8,577 nt of DNA from Microcoleaceae cyanobacterium UBA9251 (GTDB lineage Bacteria > Cyanobacteriota > Cyanobacteriia > Cyanobacteriales > Microcoleaceae). The stretch spans positions 1-8,577 of the forward strand of contig DPLL01000531.1 in assembly GCA_003542015.1 (NCBI GenBank). Reading direction: 5' to 3'. Shown here piece after piece: positions 1 to 6,395 of the stretch (within the stretch, counting starts at the first letter, position 1; every line of letters starts with the position of its first letter). The position numbers were made by a program, and so were the translations under genes. The notes under the pieces are model-generated. The model searched no databases. It was not told where the DNA came from and saw nothing but the letters and a program-made list of their open reading frames with translations.

Positions 1-18
1 GGGGGATTTAGGGGGATC
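1..18. repeat. End of a G-rich dispersed repeat
   Basis: The first bases contain two runs of five G separated by ATTTA and run into GATC. The last bases of the window have the same pattern (G runs separated by TTA, on the same strand). This is the usual look of a dispersed cyanobacterial palindromic repeat, seen here cut at the window edge. The paired C-rich arm would lie outside the window. Confidence 0.5.
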
Positions 19-73
19 GAAACTCAACTACCAGCGAGATTTATCAATGAACAGTGAGTTATAACTGAGTCAT

Positions 74-122
74 CACCCATTCCCAATAACCAATAACCCA
101 TAACTAACAACCAATAACCTAT
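74..122 (+). repeat. Degenerate heptamer tandem repeat running into the start codon
   Basis: Seven consecutive 7-base units can be read here: CACCCAT, TCCCAAT, AACCAAT, AACCCAT, AACTAAC, AACCAAT and AACCTAT. The last unit overlaps the ATG of the permease gene by two bases. This is the pattern of cyanobacterial short tandemly repeated repetitive (STRR) sequences. There is no Shine-Dalgarno sequence between the array and the start codon, so the repeat occupies the leader itself. Confidence 0.6.
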
Positions 123-1797
123 GACACTCAACTTACTCGACAAAATTGGCAACTGGAATCCCCAGTTATTTCGAGAAATTAAGGGCCGCTTGAATATGAG
201 CAATATGGCGATCGCCTCGGCCTTTTCCCTAAGCGCTCAACTGCTGCTATTCATGTATTACAGCGCCCAGATGCCCGTTCCCCCTGCTAATGGAGAAGAC
301 ACTTACCCCGTCTATAACGAATTTTGCTTAAAGACTGTCAATCCCTATGATACAAAGTGCGTCAGAGATGCCTTGGGCAACTTCGCGATTAACTGGCAAC
401 AGTGGTGGCTGGAGATATTCATTTGGCTGAGCATATTGAGCGTGTTAGCTCTATTAGTAGCAGGCACTTATATGCTTGTGGGCGACTTAGACAGGGAGGA
501 ACGCCGGGGTACGCTCAACTTTATTCGCCTCAGTCCCCAGTCTGCCAAAACAATTTTTCTCGGCAAAGTTCTGGGCGTACCAATTCTACTTTATCTAGCA
601 GCAATTCTGGCAATACCGCTGCATTTGTACAGTGGATTAGCTGCTCAAATACCCCTGAATGAAATTTTATGTTTCTATACAGCGATCGCAGCTAGTTGTG
701 CTTTATTTTACAGCGCTGCGATGCTATTTGGATTGACAACGAGTTGGTTCGGAGGATTGCAACCTGCGTTGGCTAGCATTATAGTTTTTGCTTTGTTGTG
801 GATTTCTGCGATGCTCCAGTCCACGCACACTGCTTGGGATTTGCTAACATTTTTGTCTCCCATTGCTATCCTGAAATATCTGCTTTTTGGAGTGGTTACT
901 AAATATGGTGATTTGCATTGGTTAGTTGGAGATTTGGAAAAATTGCAATGGTTTTACTCAGAAGTTGGTACAAATATTGCGAGTGGCATTGCTTTGTTTA
1001 TCTTGGTTTGCGGTGCAGGAACCTATTGGATGTGGCAGGGATGGCAGCGCCGCTTTCCTAATCCCAGTGCTACAGTTTTCAGCAAGCGGCAAAGTTATTT
1101 GCTAGTTATCTGCTGTCAGGTAATAATTTTAGGGTTTGCACTCCAATCCTACTCCACAGACTACCTTAATATCAGCGCTTTACCTATCTTTAATTTGCTG
1201 ATGTTCTTAGCTTTAATTGCAGCTTTAACATCTCAGAGACAATCTTTGTACGATTGGGCGAGGTATCGCCAACAAATCGTTCCCAGCAGTCATAAGTTGT
1301 GGCGACGCTACCCACTCCTCGATTTAATTTGGAGCGACAAAAGTCCGGCTGTAGTTGCGATCGCGATTAATTTGCTGATCTCAGTCATAATTTTAGCACC
1401 TTGGATGCTGTTGGAAAAATTTGAGACAAACGGATTTTGGGGCGTAATTCTCTGCATGAATCTCATCCTAATTTACGCAGCTATCGCCCAACTATTCCTA
1501 TTTACCAAAACCCGAAATCAGGAAATTTGGGCCACCCGCACAGTGGGTGGCGCTATCTTGTTGCCGCCTGCGATTTTATCTATGCTGTTGCTAACCCCAG
1601 AAAAAGCTCCTATTTTCTGGTTGTCTTCAACATTTGCGGGCTTTTGGTTTTCGCCGTCTTTCGCAGCCCTGTCAGGAAATACGATTTTGATCTCTATACT
1701 CAGTCAGTGGACTGTGTTGCTGTTGTTGAATCTGAAATTGCGATCGCAACTGAAACTCGCAGGGGAATCAGCTTCTAAGGCACTGCTGAAAGCCTGA
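121..1797 (+). CDS. ABC-2 type transporter permease, multi-pass membrane protein
   Basis: This 558-residue protein is a membrane-spanning subunit of an ABC-2 type transporter. Its cargo cannot be told from the sequence. About 12 hydrophobic segments are visible, roughly at 29-49, 98-120, 150-172, 182-207, 213-233, 285-306, 325-345, 350-370, 409-430, 438-462, 472-492 and 520-540. The family signature is the cytoplasmic stretch at about 121-150, where acidic and arginine-rich residues lead into RGTL, SPQ and GK. A polar loop at about 50-95 contains Cys69 and Cys80 and could form a disulfide outside the cytoplasm (inference). The length suggests two ABC-2 halves fused or a long variant. The ATPase partner is not in the window and would be expected upstream. 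The ATG at 121 follows a heptamer repeat and has no clear ribosome binding site. Being an ABC-2 permease is well supported; the substrate is unknown. Confidence 0.85.
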   Translation: MTLNLLDKIGNWNPQLFREIKGRLNMSNMAIASAFSLSAQLLLFMYYSAQMPVPPANGEDTYPVYNEFCLKTVNPYDTKCVRDALGNFAINWQQWWLEIFIWLSILSVLALLVAGTYMLVGDLDREERRGTLNFIRLSPQSAKTIFLGKVLGVPILLYLAAILAIPLHLYSGLAAQIPLNEILCFYTAIAASCALFYSAAMLFGLTTSWFGGLQPALASIIVFALLWISAMLQSTHTAWDLLTFLSPIAILKYLLFGVVTKYGDLHWLVGDLEKLQWFYSEVGTNIASGIALFILVCGAGTYWMWQGWQRRFPNPSATVFSKRQSYLLVICCQVIILGFALQSYSTDYLNISALPIFNLLMFLALIAALTSQRQSLYDWARYRQQIVPSSHKLWRRYPLLDLIWSDKSPAVVAIAINLLISVIILAPWMLLEKFETNGFWGVILCMNLILIYAAIAQLFLFTKTRNQEIWATRTVGGAILLPPAILSMLLLTPEKAPIFWLSSTFAGFWFSPSFAALSGNTILISILSQWTVLLLLNLKLRSQLKLAGESASKALLKA

Positions 1798-1809
1798 ACA
1801 AGAATGGGC

Positions 1810-1842
1810 AGATCCCCGACTTCTTTAAGCAGTCGGGGATCT
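1810..1842. repeat. Palindrome with 12-bp perfect stem, dispersed repeat and possible terminator
   Basis: The arms AGATCCCCGACT (1810-1821) and AGTCGGGGATCT (1831-1842) are perfectly complementary around a 9-base loop. It begins 13 bases after the permease stop codon, so it could end that transcript. No T-run follows, so a classical intrinsic terminator is not clear. The sequence resembles a dispersed palindrome I recall as abundant in filamentous cyanobacteria (recollection, not searched). Confidence 0.7.
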
Positions 1843-1864
1843 AACAGCGATCGCATTTTACGTT

Positions 1865-1962
1865 ATTCCCAATTCCCAATTCCCAATGCCCAATGCCCAA
1901 TGCCCAATGCCCAATGCCCAATGCCCAATTCCCAATTCCCGATTCCCGATTCCCCATTACCA
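1865..1962. repeat. Heptamer array (STRR-like), 14 units
   Basis: Fourteen 7-base units follow one another without a break. They are three ATTCCCA, six ATGCCCA (1886-1927), one ATTCCCA, two ATTCCCG, one ATTCCCC and one ATTACCA. The centre is homogeneous and the 3' end is degenerate, as expected of an array that grows by slippage in the middle. It contains ATG codons in frame with the next gene, which can mislead start prediction. Confidence 0.9.
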
Positions 1963-1999
1963 ATTTGAGTTAATCTATTATTTTGACGAAGAAGATAAA

Positions 2000-2287
2000 A
2001 TGTTTTCTCAAGTTTTCTACTTGCTGCGTTCTCGTGCTGACGGCAAATATATCAGCGCTTGTCCCAATCCAGATTCGGTGGTGAGTTACCTGCTGATGTT
2101 TCGTGAAGATTATGATGCTTTGAGTTATCTGAACGCCCATGCTGCGGATGTTGCCGATCGCTTTGGGGTAGAATCTATTTCCGGTTCTCAGGTAGATAAG
2201 GTGCTTCAGCGTTGGGGATTTAACGGTGTGGGGATTGTTCAAGACCCGCTGTTGCCAAATATTCAGTTTTTAACGACTAATAATTGA
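2000..2287 (+). CDS. Small conserved-looking protein of unknown function, 95 aa
   Basis: I do not recognise this family by name. The product is a soluble 95-residue protein with no signal peptide or membrane segment. It is mildly acidic and mixed in composition, with a short hydrophobic N-terminus (FSQVFYLL), a central acidic and aromatic part (FREDYDALSYL), a predicted helix near ADVADRFGV and a glycine-containing C-terminal part. I chose the ATG at 2000. The frame stays open upstream to an ATG at 1886, but that extra stretch is translated heptamer repeat (Pro-Asn-Ala-Gln-Cys-Pro repeats) and is very unlikely to be protein. No strong ribosome binding site is seen. A terminator follows 22 bases after the stop, so the gene is probably monocistronic. 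Confidence 0.65.
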   Translation: MFSQVFYLLRSRADGKYISACPNPDSVVSYLLMFREDYDALSYLNAHAADVADRFGVESISGSQVDKVLQRWGFNGVGIVQDPLLPNIQFLTTNN

Positions 2288-2308
2288 CAATTGACCACAT
2301 TTGTGCTT

Positions 2309-2339
2309 AACCCGGTTTCTGGAAAAAATCGGGTTTTTT
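2309..2339 (+). terminator. Rho-independent terminator after the 95-aa gene
   Basis: AACCCG (2309-2314) pairs with CGGGTT (2330-2335), inner TTT/AAA pairs can lengthen the stem, and a run of six T (2334-2339) follows. It separates the small gene from the reductase gene. Confidence 0.75.
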
Positions 2340-2385
2340 GCTGAAGTTTTGAGGCGATTCTTACACTCTGCCTGTATAGAGGTGT

Positions 2386-2401
2386 CCACCATATTTAGTG
2401 C
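2386..2401. promoter_or_regulatory. Possible NrdR-box-like site upstream of the reductase
   Basis: The core CCATATTTAG (2389-2398) matches 8 of 10 positions of the NrdR-box core as I recall it (C-W-A-T-A-T-A-T-W-G). A weaker second match lies at 2372-2381. NrdR represses ribonucleotide reductase genes in many bacteria, so the place is right. However, the two centres are only 17 bases apart, unlike the usual spacing of about 31. A -10-like TATATT lies at 2449-2454 without a well-spaced -35. I treat this as a weak candidate. Confidence 0.3.
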
Positions 2402-2495
2402 AAATTGTGAAATTTGTCAAGCTTTCACCCTAAATCTGAATCCTGTTGTATATTCATAGTCTGTTGATTTATTCTGACAAGTCAGTACACAACCT

Positions 2496-3734
2496 ATGGT
2501 TCGAGAATTAGAGCGATCGAGTGCTAGCGACAAACGCAACCAGTCCGATTTCCCCGAAACAGCACCCGCAGCCAATCCAGTATTTTTCAGGACGTACAGC
2601 CGCCGTACCGACACGGGAAGAGAGACTTGGGCCGATGTGTGCGATCGTACCGTCAAGGGCCTTCAAAAGCTCGGAAACCTCACCCCCGAAGAAACACAAC
2701 TCCTACACCGGATGCAAAACGAGCTCAAAACCCTCGCTTCCGGGCGCTGGCTGTGGGTGGGAGGTAGCAAATGGATTGAGCAACCAGAGAATTTTTCCGG
2801 CGCATATAATTGCTCCTCAACAAATATTATCGACTGGCGGGCTTTTGGCTTATTGATGGATTTGGCGATGATGGGCTGCGGCACCGGTGCAGTTTTGGAA
2901 CCCAAATATATCAACCAATTGCCACCGATTCGCAACCGCTTAACCGTGACAATGCAAGGCGAAATCGGCTCTACACCAGCTCAATTGCGCCGTCAAGAAA
3001 CCGAAGTAAAAATAGCAGAAAAAACCGCAACTATTTATGTCGGAGATTCTCGCCAAGGTTGGGTAAAATCCTATCAAACTTTGCTGGAATTATCCACAGA
3101 TGAAAGATTTGCGGGAGCCGTTGAAATCTTCATTGATTTGAGCGATGTTCGCCCGGTGGGAGAACCTTTAAAAGGCTTTGGCGGAGTCGCAAATCCAGTC
3201 AAATTGCCCGACCTTTATCAGCGCTGCGCCACAATTTTGAATAAAGCTCAAGGGCGGCAGTTAAATTCAGTAGAATGCTGCGTGTTGATAGATGAAGCAG
3301 CGGTCACAATTGTTGCTGGAAATATCCGGCGCAGCGCGGGAATTCGTCAGTTTGATTCTGGTGATGAACTAGGGGCAAATGCCAAGGACAATCTCTGGCA
3401 ACAAGATGAAAATGGCAACTGGAAAATAGATCCAGAACGCGATGCTTTGAGAATGGCAAATCACTCTCGTGTTTTCCATTACAAACCTACCTTAGAAGAA
3501 TGTATTGATGCTGTAAGAAAACAGTATTATTCTGGCGAAGGTGCAATTCAATGGGCTGGTGAAGCTGTAGCTAGAGCTAACGTTGACTTAATTCCAACGC
3601 CGAGTCTTAAACTTGAGTTTTTGAAAGCTTACAACGAAGGAAAAGCTAAACAGTGGTTCCAGGAAGGCTATCCTAATATGACTGCTGATGAATTAGAGCA
3701 TCGGTCAGTCCGTTTGGGATTAAACCCGTGTGGT
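2496..3734 (+). CDS. nrdJ: Class II (B12-dependent) ribonucleoside-triphosphate reductase, exon 1
   Basis: The full gene makes a monomeric adenosylcobalamin-dependent reductase of the Lactobacillus leichmannii type, which converts ribonucleoside triphosphates to deoxy forms in the cytoplasm. Exon 1 encodes residues 1-413. Visible landmarks are FFRTYSRR near 30, GRWLWVGG at 83-90, Cys106 in YNCSST (one of the active-site redox pair) and MMGCGTG near 125-131. It ends at Asn-Pro-Cys-Gly, where Cys412 is the thiyl-radical cysteine. The family's next residue is a catalytic Glu. Here the frame instead reads Lys and then UAA (3738-3740) because the group I intron starts at 3735. The Glu codon resumes at 4084. 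The start at 2496 is fixed by an in-frame TGA at 2475; no clear ribosome binding site is seen. The spliced protein is 769 residues, close to the family's usual 740-770. Confidence 0.93.
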
Positions 3735-4083
3735 AAGTAATTTTGCCTCACGTTAAAAACCTCGCAAATTCGGAGAAGACTGAGATGTTAATTCCGAGGT
3801 AAGTAAGGGAATTAAAAATCCTTTACCACCGTAGAGCGTACCAGGTGAACCTTCTTTTTTGAAGAATATAATCCTGGCAAGAGTGCGGGGCATTTACAAC
3901 TAAAGTAAGACTTACTTATTGCAACGTCATTATGTCATTCTGAGCGAAGCGAAGAATCTCAAATCCTTGCAAAAAAACCCTTGAGTGTGTAAGCTTTAGA
4001 GTAAATGAAAAAGTACGCCGAGCTACAGGTAAAATGGAATCTGTAGAACTAGAGGATAAAAAGCCTTTAGGATAACAAAACTG
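3735..4083 (+). mobile_element. Group I self-splicing intron in nrdJ, 349 nt, no ORF
   Basis: The 5' exon ends in U3734 and the intron ends in G4083, the group I rule, and the join restores Asn-Pro-Cys-Gly-Glu. P1: exon 3728-3734 (GTGTGGT) pairs with 3745-3751 (GCCTCAC) with one T-T mismatch and a U.G wobble at the splice site. P10: 3' exon GAAAT (4084-4088) pairs with ATTTT (3740-3744). P2: 3759-3764/3795-3800. P3: 3801-3807/3911-3917. P7: CATTTAC and CTA (3891-3902) with TAG and GTAAATG (3997-4007), separated by a small bulge. P8: TTGCAA at 3919-3924/3967-3972. P9: CTACAG/CTGTAG at 4023-4028/4041-4046. A further hairpin is at 4049-4055/4064-4070. An R-like ACAACTAAA and an S-like AAGCTTTAGAGT are present. 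P4-P6 are less certain; a hairpin at 3841-3845/3873-3877 lies there. No endonuclease ORF fits. Splicing was not tested. Confidence 0.88.
3934..3960. repeat. REP-like palindromic repeat inside the intron's P8 region
   Basis: ATTCT (3937-3941) pairs with AGAAT (3953-3957), with GC/GC inside (3944-3945/3949-3950) and a GAA loop. The core GAGCGAAGCGAAGAAT resembles a dispersed repeat that I recall from many cyanobacterial and other bacterial genomes (recollection, not searched). It sits between the two TTGCAA arms of P8, a peripheral loop where group I introns tolerate insertions. It explains why the P8 part is longer than in compact introns. Confidence 0.6.
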
Positions 4084-6138
4084 GAAATCATCGGCTCTAA
4101 TTTTCACTGTGTCAGTGGAGAGACTCTGCTAATTACTAGAGACGGACTGCATCAAATAAAGGATGTTGTTGGAACTGAAATCGAGATTTGGAATGGTCAA
4201 AGATGGAGTTCTGTCACACCATTTCAGACAGCGAGTGATACCAAGGTTGGACGACGCAAACTTTATCGTGTGAAGTTTGCTGATGGTACTTATCTGGATG
4301 CCACAGAATATCATCGTTTCTTTGTCAAGGATCGATTTGGTAAAGTTTACCAGGAAGTCCAAACCAAAGACTTGATGGATACAAGTCGATATAGCATTCA
4401 TACTGAACCTTTCACAATTGAGTATGAAGATGGCATGAATATCGATGCAAGTTATGCTTACACTTTGGGTGTGGCTGTAGGAGATGGAACTACAGACCAA
4501 AATGATCATGCAAAAGTTCGACTTTACGAAGGAAAAATGGCATTGTCAGTAGCAGGAAATAAGTCGCCTGACAGAAACTATGACTATTTACCTGTTTTTA
4601 CAGATGTAACTAACTTGAGCTTTTCTGGAGAATTTCTGAAAAGTTTGAAAGTTAACCCAGAAGCACTAAATGTAATTGCTAGCTGGAATCGGCAAGCAAT
4701 TTTACATTTTATTGCTGGATTAGCCGATACGGACGGATCGAATACCCATAGTAATGGTATCAGAATTTATATTTCTGACCGCGATCGCGCTTTCAGAGTT
4801 CAGTTACTTTTGACAAAATGTGGTATTCGCTCATCGCTAAATCTTTGTGCTCATCAAGGAGCAATTACTAATTACGGTGTCCGAAGTCGGGATTTGTACT
4901 ACTTGCAAATTACTGACTGTGGTGAAATTCCTTGTCAGCGGTTAGATGTGAGCAAAGGGACGAAGGCTAAACACAAAGGTAAATGGCAAGTTATCAGAAG
5001 TGTCGAAGAATTACCAGGATTGCATGATACTTACTGTTTCAACGAACCAGAGTTTCATAAGGGAGTTTTCGGCAATACCCTAACTGGAAACTGTAATCTT
5101 TCTGAGGTTCACCTCAATCAAATCGACCCTTACAACTTCAAAGAACAAGAGGAAGCCTTCACCGCCGGAGCTCTATCTGTCGCGGTACTTCTGAATCACA
5201 AATTTAGCGAACCGCGCTATCAATACAGCCGCGAATTAGACCCGATTGTCGGCGTCTCTTTCACCGGATTATTCGACTTCTTCGTTCATGCTTTTGGCGT
5301 TGAGTGGCTGCGCTGGTGGGTGGAAGGTCGCCCGCAAACCGAGCAGGGAATGGCGTTTAAACAACGGGAAGAAGAGTATTTGAGTGGTTGGTGCGAGATT
5401 GTGAATGGGGTAGTATGGGATTATTGCGATCGCCATTCATTAAAACGTCCAAATCGCTGCACAACCGTTCAACCATCGGGTACAAAATCTCTACTGACAG
5501 GTGCTTCGCCTGGGTGGCATCCCCCCAAAGCCCAACGTTTCATTCGCCGAATCACTTTCGGCAAAAACGACCCTGTAGCCCTCGCCTGCATCGACTACGG
5601 ATACAACGTAATTCCATCTCAATCTGACAAAGATGAACATGGCAATTTGCTAAACAATCCCTTCGATGAACGCTGTACAGAATGGCTGGTAGAAATACCC
5701 GTTGCTGTCAGTTGGGCGGATTTACCCGGTGCTGATGAAATTGACATCAACAAATTCTCAGCGGCGGCACAGATGGACTTTTATATGCAAGTGCAAAAGT
5801 TCTACGTGCGACACAACACCAGCGCGACTATTGAGTTGCGAGAAAATGAAATTGAAAGTTTGGGAACGCGGATTTACGAAGCTATTCGCGATGACGAAGG
5901 CTACATTTCCGCCGCACTTTTGTCTCGGTTTGATGCCCTGGAAACTTTCCCACGTTTGCCTTTTGAACCGATTGAAAAGGCAACTTATGAGACGATGCAG
6001 AAAGATGTTTTAGTGCGTCGCCAAATTGATGTTTTTCAGGTGGCACTGAGTCGTTATGACTTGGGTGAAATGATGGATTCTGGGCCTGCGGGTTGTGATT
6101 CTGATAAGTGTTTGATGCCGGAGACTAAGGCTATGTAA
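4084..6138 (+). CDS. nrdJ: Class II ribonucleoside-triphosphate reductase, exon 2 with in-frame intein
   Basis: Exon 2 begins with GAA at 4084 and reads eight extein codons (Glu-Ile-Ile-Gly-Ser-Asn-Phe-His). It then enters the intein (4108-5091) and resumes at Cys-Asn-Leu-Ser-Glu-Val at 5092. The Cys at 5092 is residue 422 of the mature enzyme and should be the second active-site redox cysteine, partner of Cys106. The C-terminal extein (348 residues) includes VQPSGTKSLLTGASPG, the conserved phosphate-binding segment of this family. It ends with a Cys-X4-Cys tail (Cys756 and Cys761 after splicing), the pair that passes electrons from thioredoxin to the active site. The frame is open throughout; an ATG at 4270 is inside the intein and is not a genuine start. 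No key residue is missing. The stop at 6136-6138 is followed by a strong terminator. Confidence 0.93.
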   Translation, partial: EIIGSNFHCVSGETLLITRDGLHQIKDVVGTEIEIWNGQRWSSVTPFQTASDTKVGRRKLYRVKFADGTYLDATEYHRFFVKDRFGKVYQEVQTKDLMDTSRYSIHTEPFTIEYEDGMNIDASYAYTLGVAVGDGTTDQNDHAKVRLYEGKMALSVAGNKSPDRNYDYLPVFTDVTNLSFSGEFLKSLKVNPEALNVIASWNRQAILHFIAGLADTDGSNTHSNGIRIYISDRDRAFRVQLLLTKCGIRSSLNLCAHQGAITNYGVRSRDLYYLQITDCGEIPCQRLDVSKGTKAKHKGKWQVIRSVEELPGLHDTYCFNEPEFHKGVFGNTLTGNCNLSEVHLNQIDPYNFKEQEEAFTAGALSVAVLLNHKFSEPRYQYSRELDPIVGVSFTGLFDFFVHAFGVEWLRWWVEGRPQTEQGMAFKQREEEYLSGWCEIVNGVVWDYCDRHSLKRPNRCTTVQPSGTKSLLTGASPGWHPPKAQRFIRRITFGKNDPVALACIDYGYNVIPSQSDKDEHGNLLNNPFDERCTEWLVEIPVAVSWADLPGADEIDINKFSAAAQMDFYMQVQKFYVRHNTSATIELRENEIESLGTRIYEAIRDDEGYISAALLSRFDALETFPRLPFEPIEKATYETMQKDVLVRRQIDVFQVALSRYDLGEMMDSGPAGCDSDKCLMPETKAM
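4108..5091 (+). mobile_element. Intein with LAGLIDADG homing endonuclease in nrdJ, 328 aa
   Basis: The intein starts with Cys1 in CVSGETLLITRDG (block A) and ends with Thr-Gly-Asn before the +1 Cys of CNLSEV. Block B is at about 60-71 with the Thr-X-X-His pair (Thr66, His69). Two LAGLIDADG-type motifs are seen: LGVAVGDG at 120-127 (Asp126) and FIAGLADTDG at 201-210 (Asp209). Both acidic residues are present, so the endonuclease may be active. Block F is at about 308-323 (TYCFNEPEFHKGVFGN). The residue before the final Asn328 is Gly, not the more common His. Inteins in this gene family are known from cyanobacteria (RIR1 inteins). It is free of stops and of normal size for a bifunctional intein, so it is probably functional. 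Excision leaves a seamless NFH-CNL extein junction. Confidence 0.95.
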
Positions 6139-6151
6139 TAGCGTTGAATTC

Positions 6152-6183
6152 AAATCCCCCAAATAAATGGGGGATTTTTTTTT
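6152..6183 (+). terminator. Strong rho-independent terminator after nrdJ
   Basis: AAATCCCCC (6152-6160) pairs with GGGGGATTT (6169-6177) around an 8-base loop, and nine T (6175-6183) follow. It ends the reductase transcript 13 bases after the stop codon and separates it from the NrdG-like gene. Confidence 0.9.
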
Positions 6184-6213
6184 ATATCGTTTCTGCTTGC
6201 ATCGGAATGTTTT

Positions 6214-6243
6214 AACCGCAGAGAACACAGAGGACACAGAGGG
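6214..6243. repeat. Short periodic dispersed repeat (AACCGCAGAG... type)
   Basis: The stretch begins AACCGCAGAG and repeats ACACAGAG twice with a period of about nine bases. It lies in the 257-base gap between the reductase and the NrdG-like gene. It resembles a dispersed intergenic repeat I recall as frequent in cyanobacteria (recollection, not searched). No gene is seen in this gap. Confidence 0.5.
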
Positions 6244-6300
6244 AGAGAATAGAGATCTGAATAATTCCGATGAAGAGAGGATGTTATATCCTAGGGATAG

Positions 6301-6350
6301 GGCGGTTGAAACCGTGTTTACACACAGGAATTTCGCCTCTGCGGATTAAG
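6301..6350. repeat. 50-nt dispersed repeat, copy 1
   Basis: It begins GGCGGTTGAAACCG and ends with ATTAAG. By eye it matches the copy at 7065-7114 at 39 of 50 positions with no gap, in the same orientation. GCGGTT/AACCG-type pairing near the start can form a short hairpin, and a second G/C-rich segment (CGCCTCTGCGG) lies near the end. It lies 45 bases before the NrdG-like gene. Confidence 0.7.
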
Positions 6351-6395
6351 AAATCAAGAGTCATCTAAAATCTAAAATATACAATTTAAAATGCC

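Noticed and set aside
1865..1962. CRISPR-like array
   Set aside because: Units are seven bases with no spacers; this is a simple tandem repeat.
1886..1999. Upstream ATG at 1886 as start of the small gene
   Set aside because: The added 38 residues are mostly translated heptamer repeat, low in complexity, and unlikely to be conserved protein.
2340..2495. Cobalamin riboswitch before the B12-dependent reductase
   Set aside because: The leader is short and I see neither the B12-box consensus nor a suitable multi-stem arrangement.
3728..4083. Group II intron, because GTGTG at 3728 resembles the GUGYG start
   Set aside because: That GTGTG is coding sequence of Pro-Cys-Gly and forms P1. No domain V hairpin is seen, and the frame-restoring 3' border ends in G rather than AY.
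3916..4107. 63-residue reverse-strand open frame across the intron as a possible intron-encoded protein
   Set aside because: It has no endonuclease motif, lies on the wrong strand, and overlaps P8, P7 and P9 ribozyme elements.
2496..6138. Reading the reductase as a pseudogene or as two separate genes (2496-3740 and 4270-6138)
   Set aside because: The gap has precise group I intron borders and helices, and the frame upstream of 4270 is open back to 4084 with intein block A and extein codons. Removal of intron and intein gives a complete enzyme.
6167..6349. 60-residue open frame in the gap after nrdJ
   Set aside because: It begins inside the terminator and is made of dispersed repeat sequence (Thr-Ala-Glu-Asn-Thr-Glu-Asp pattern).
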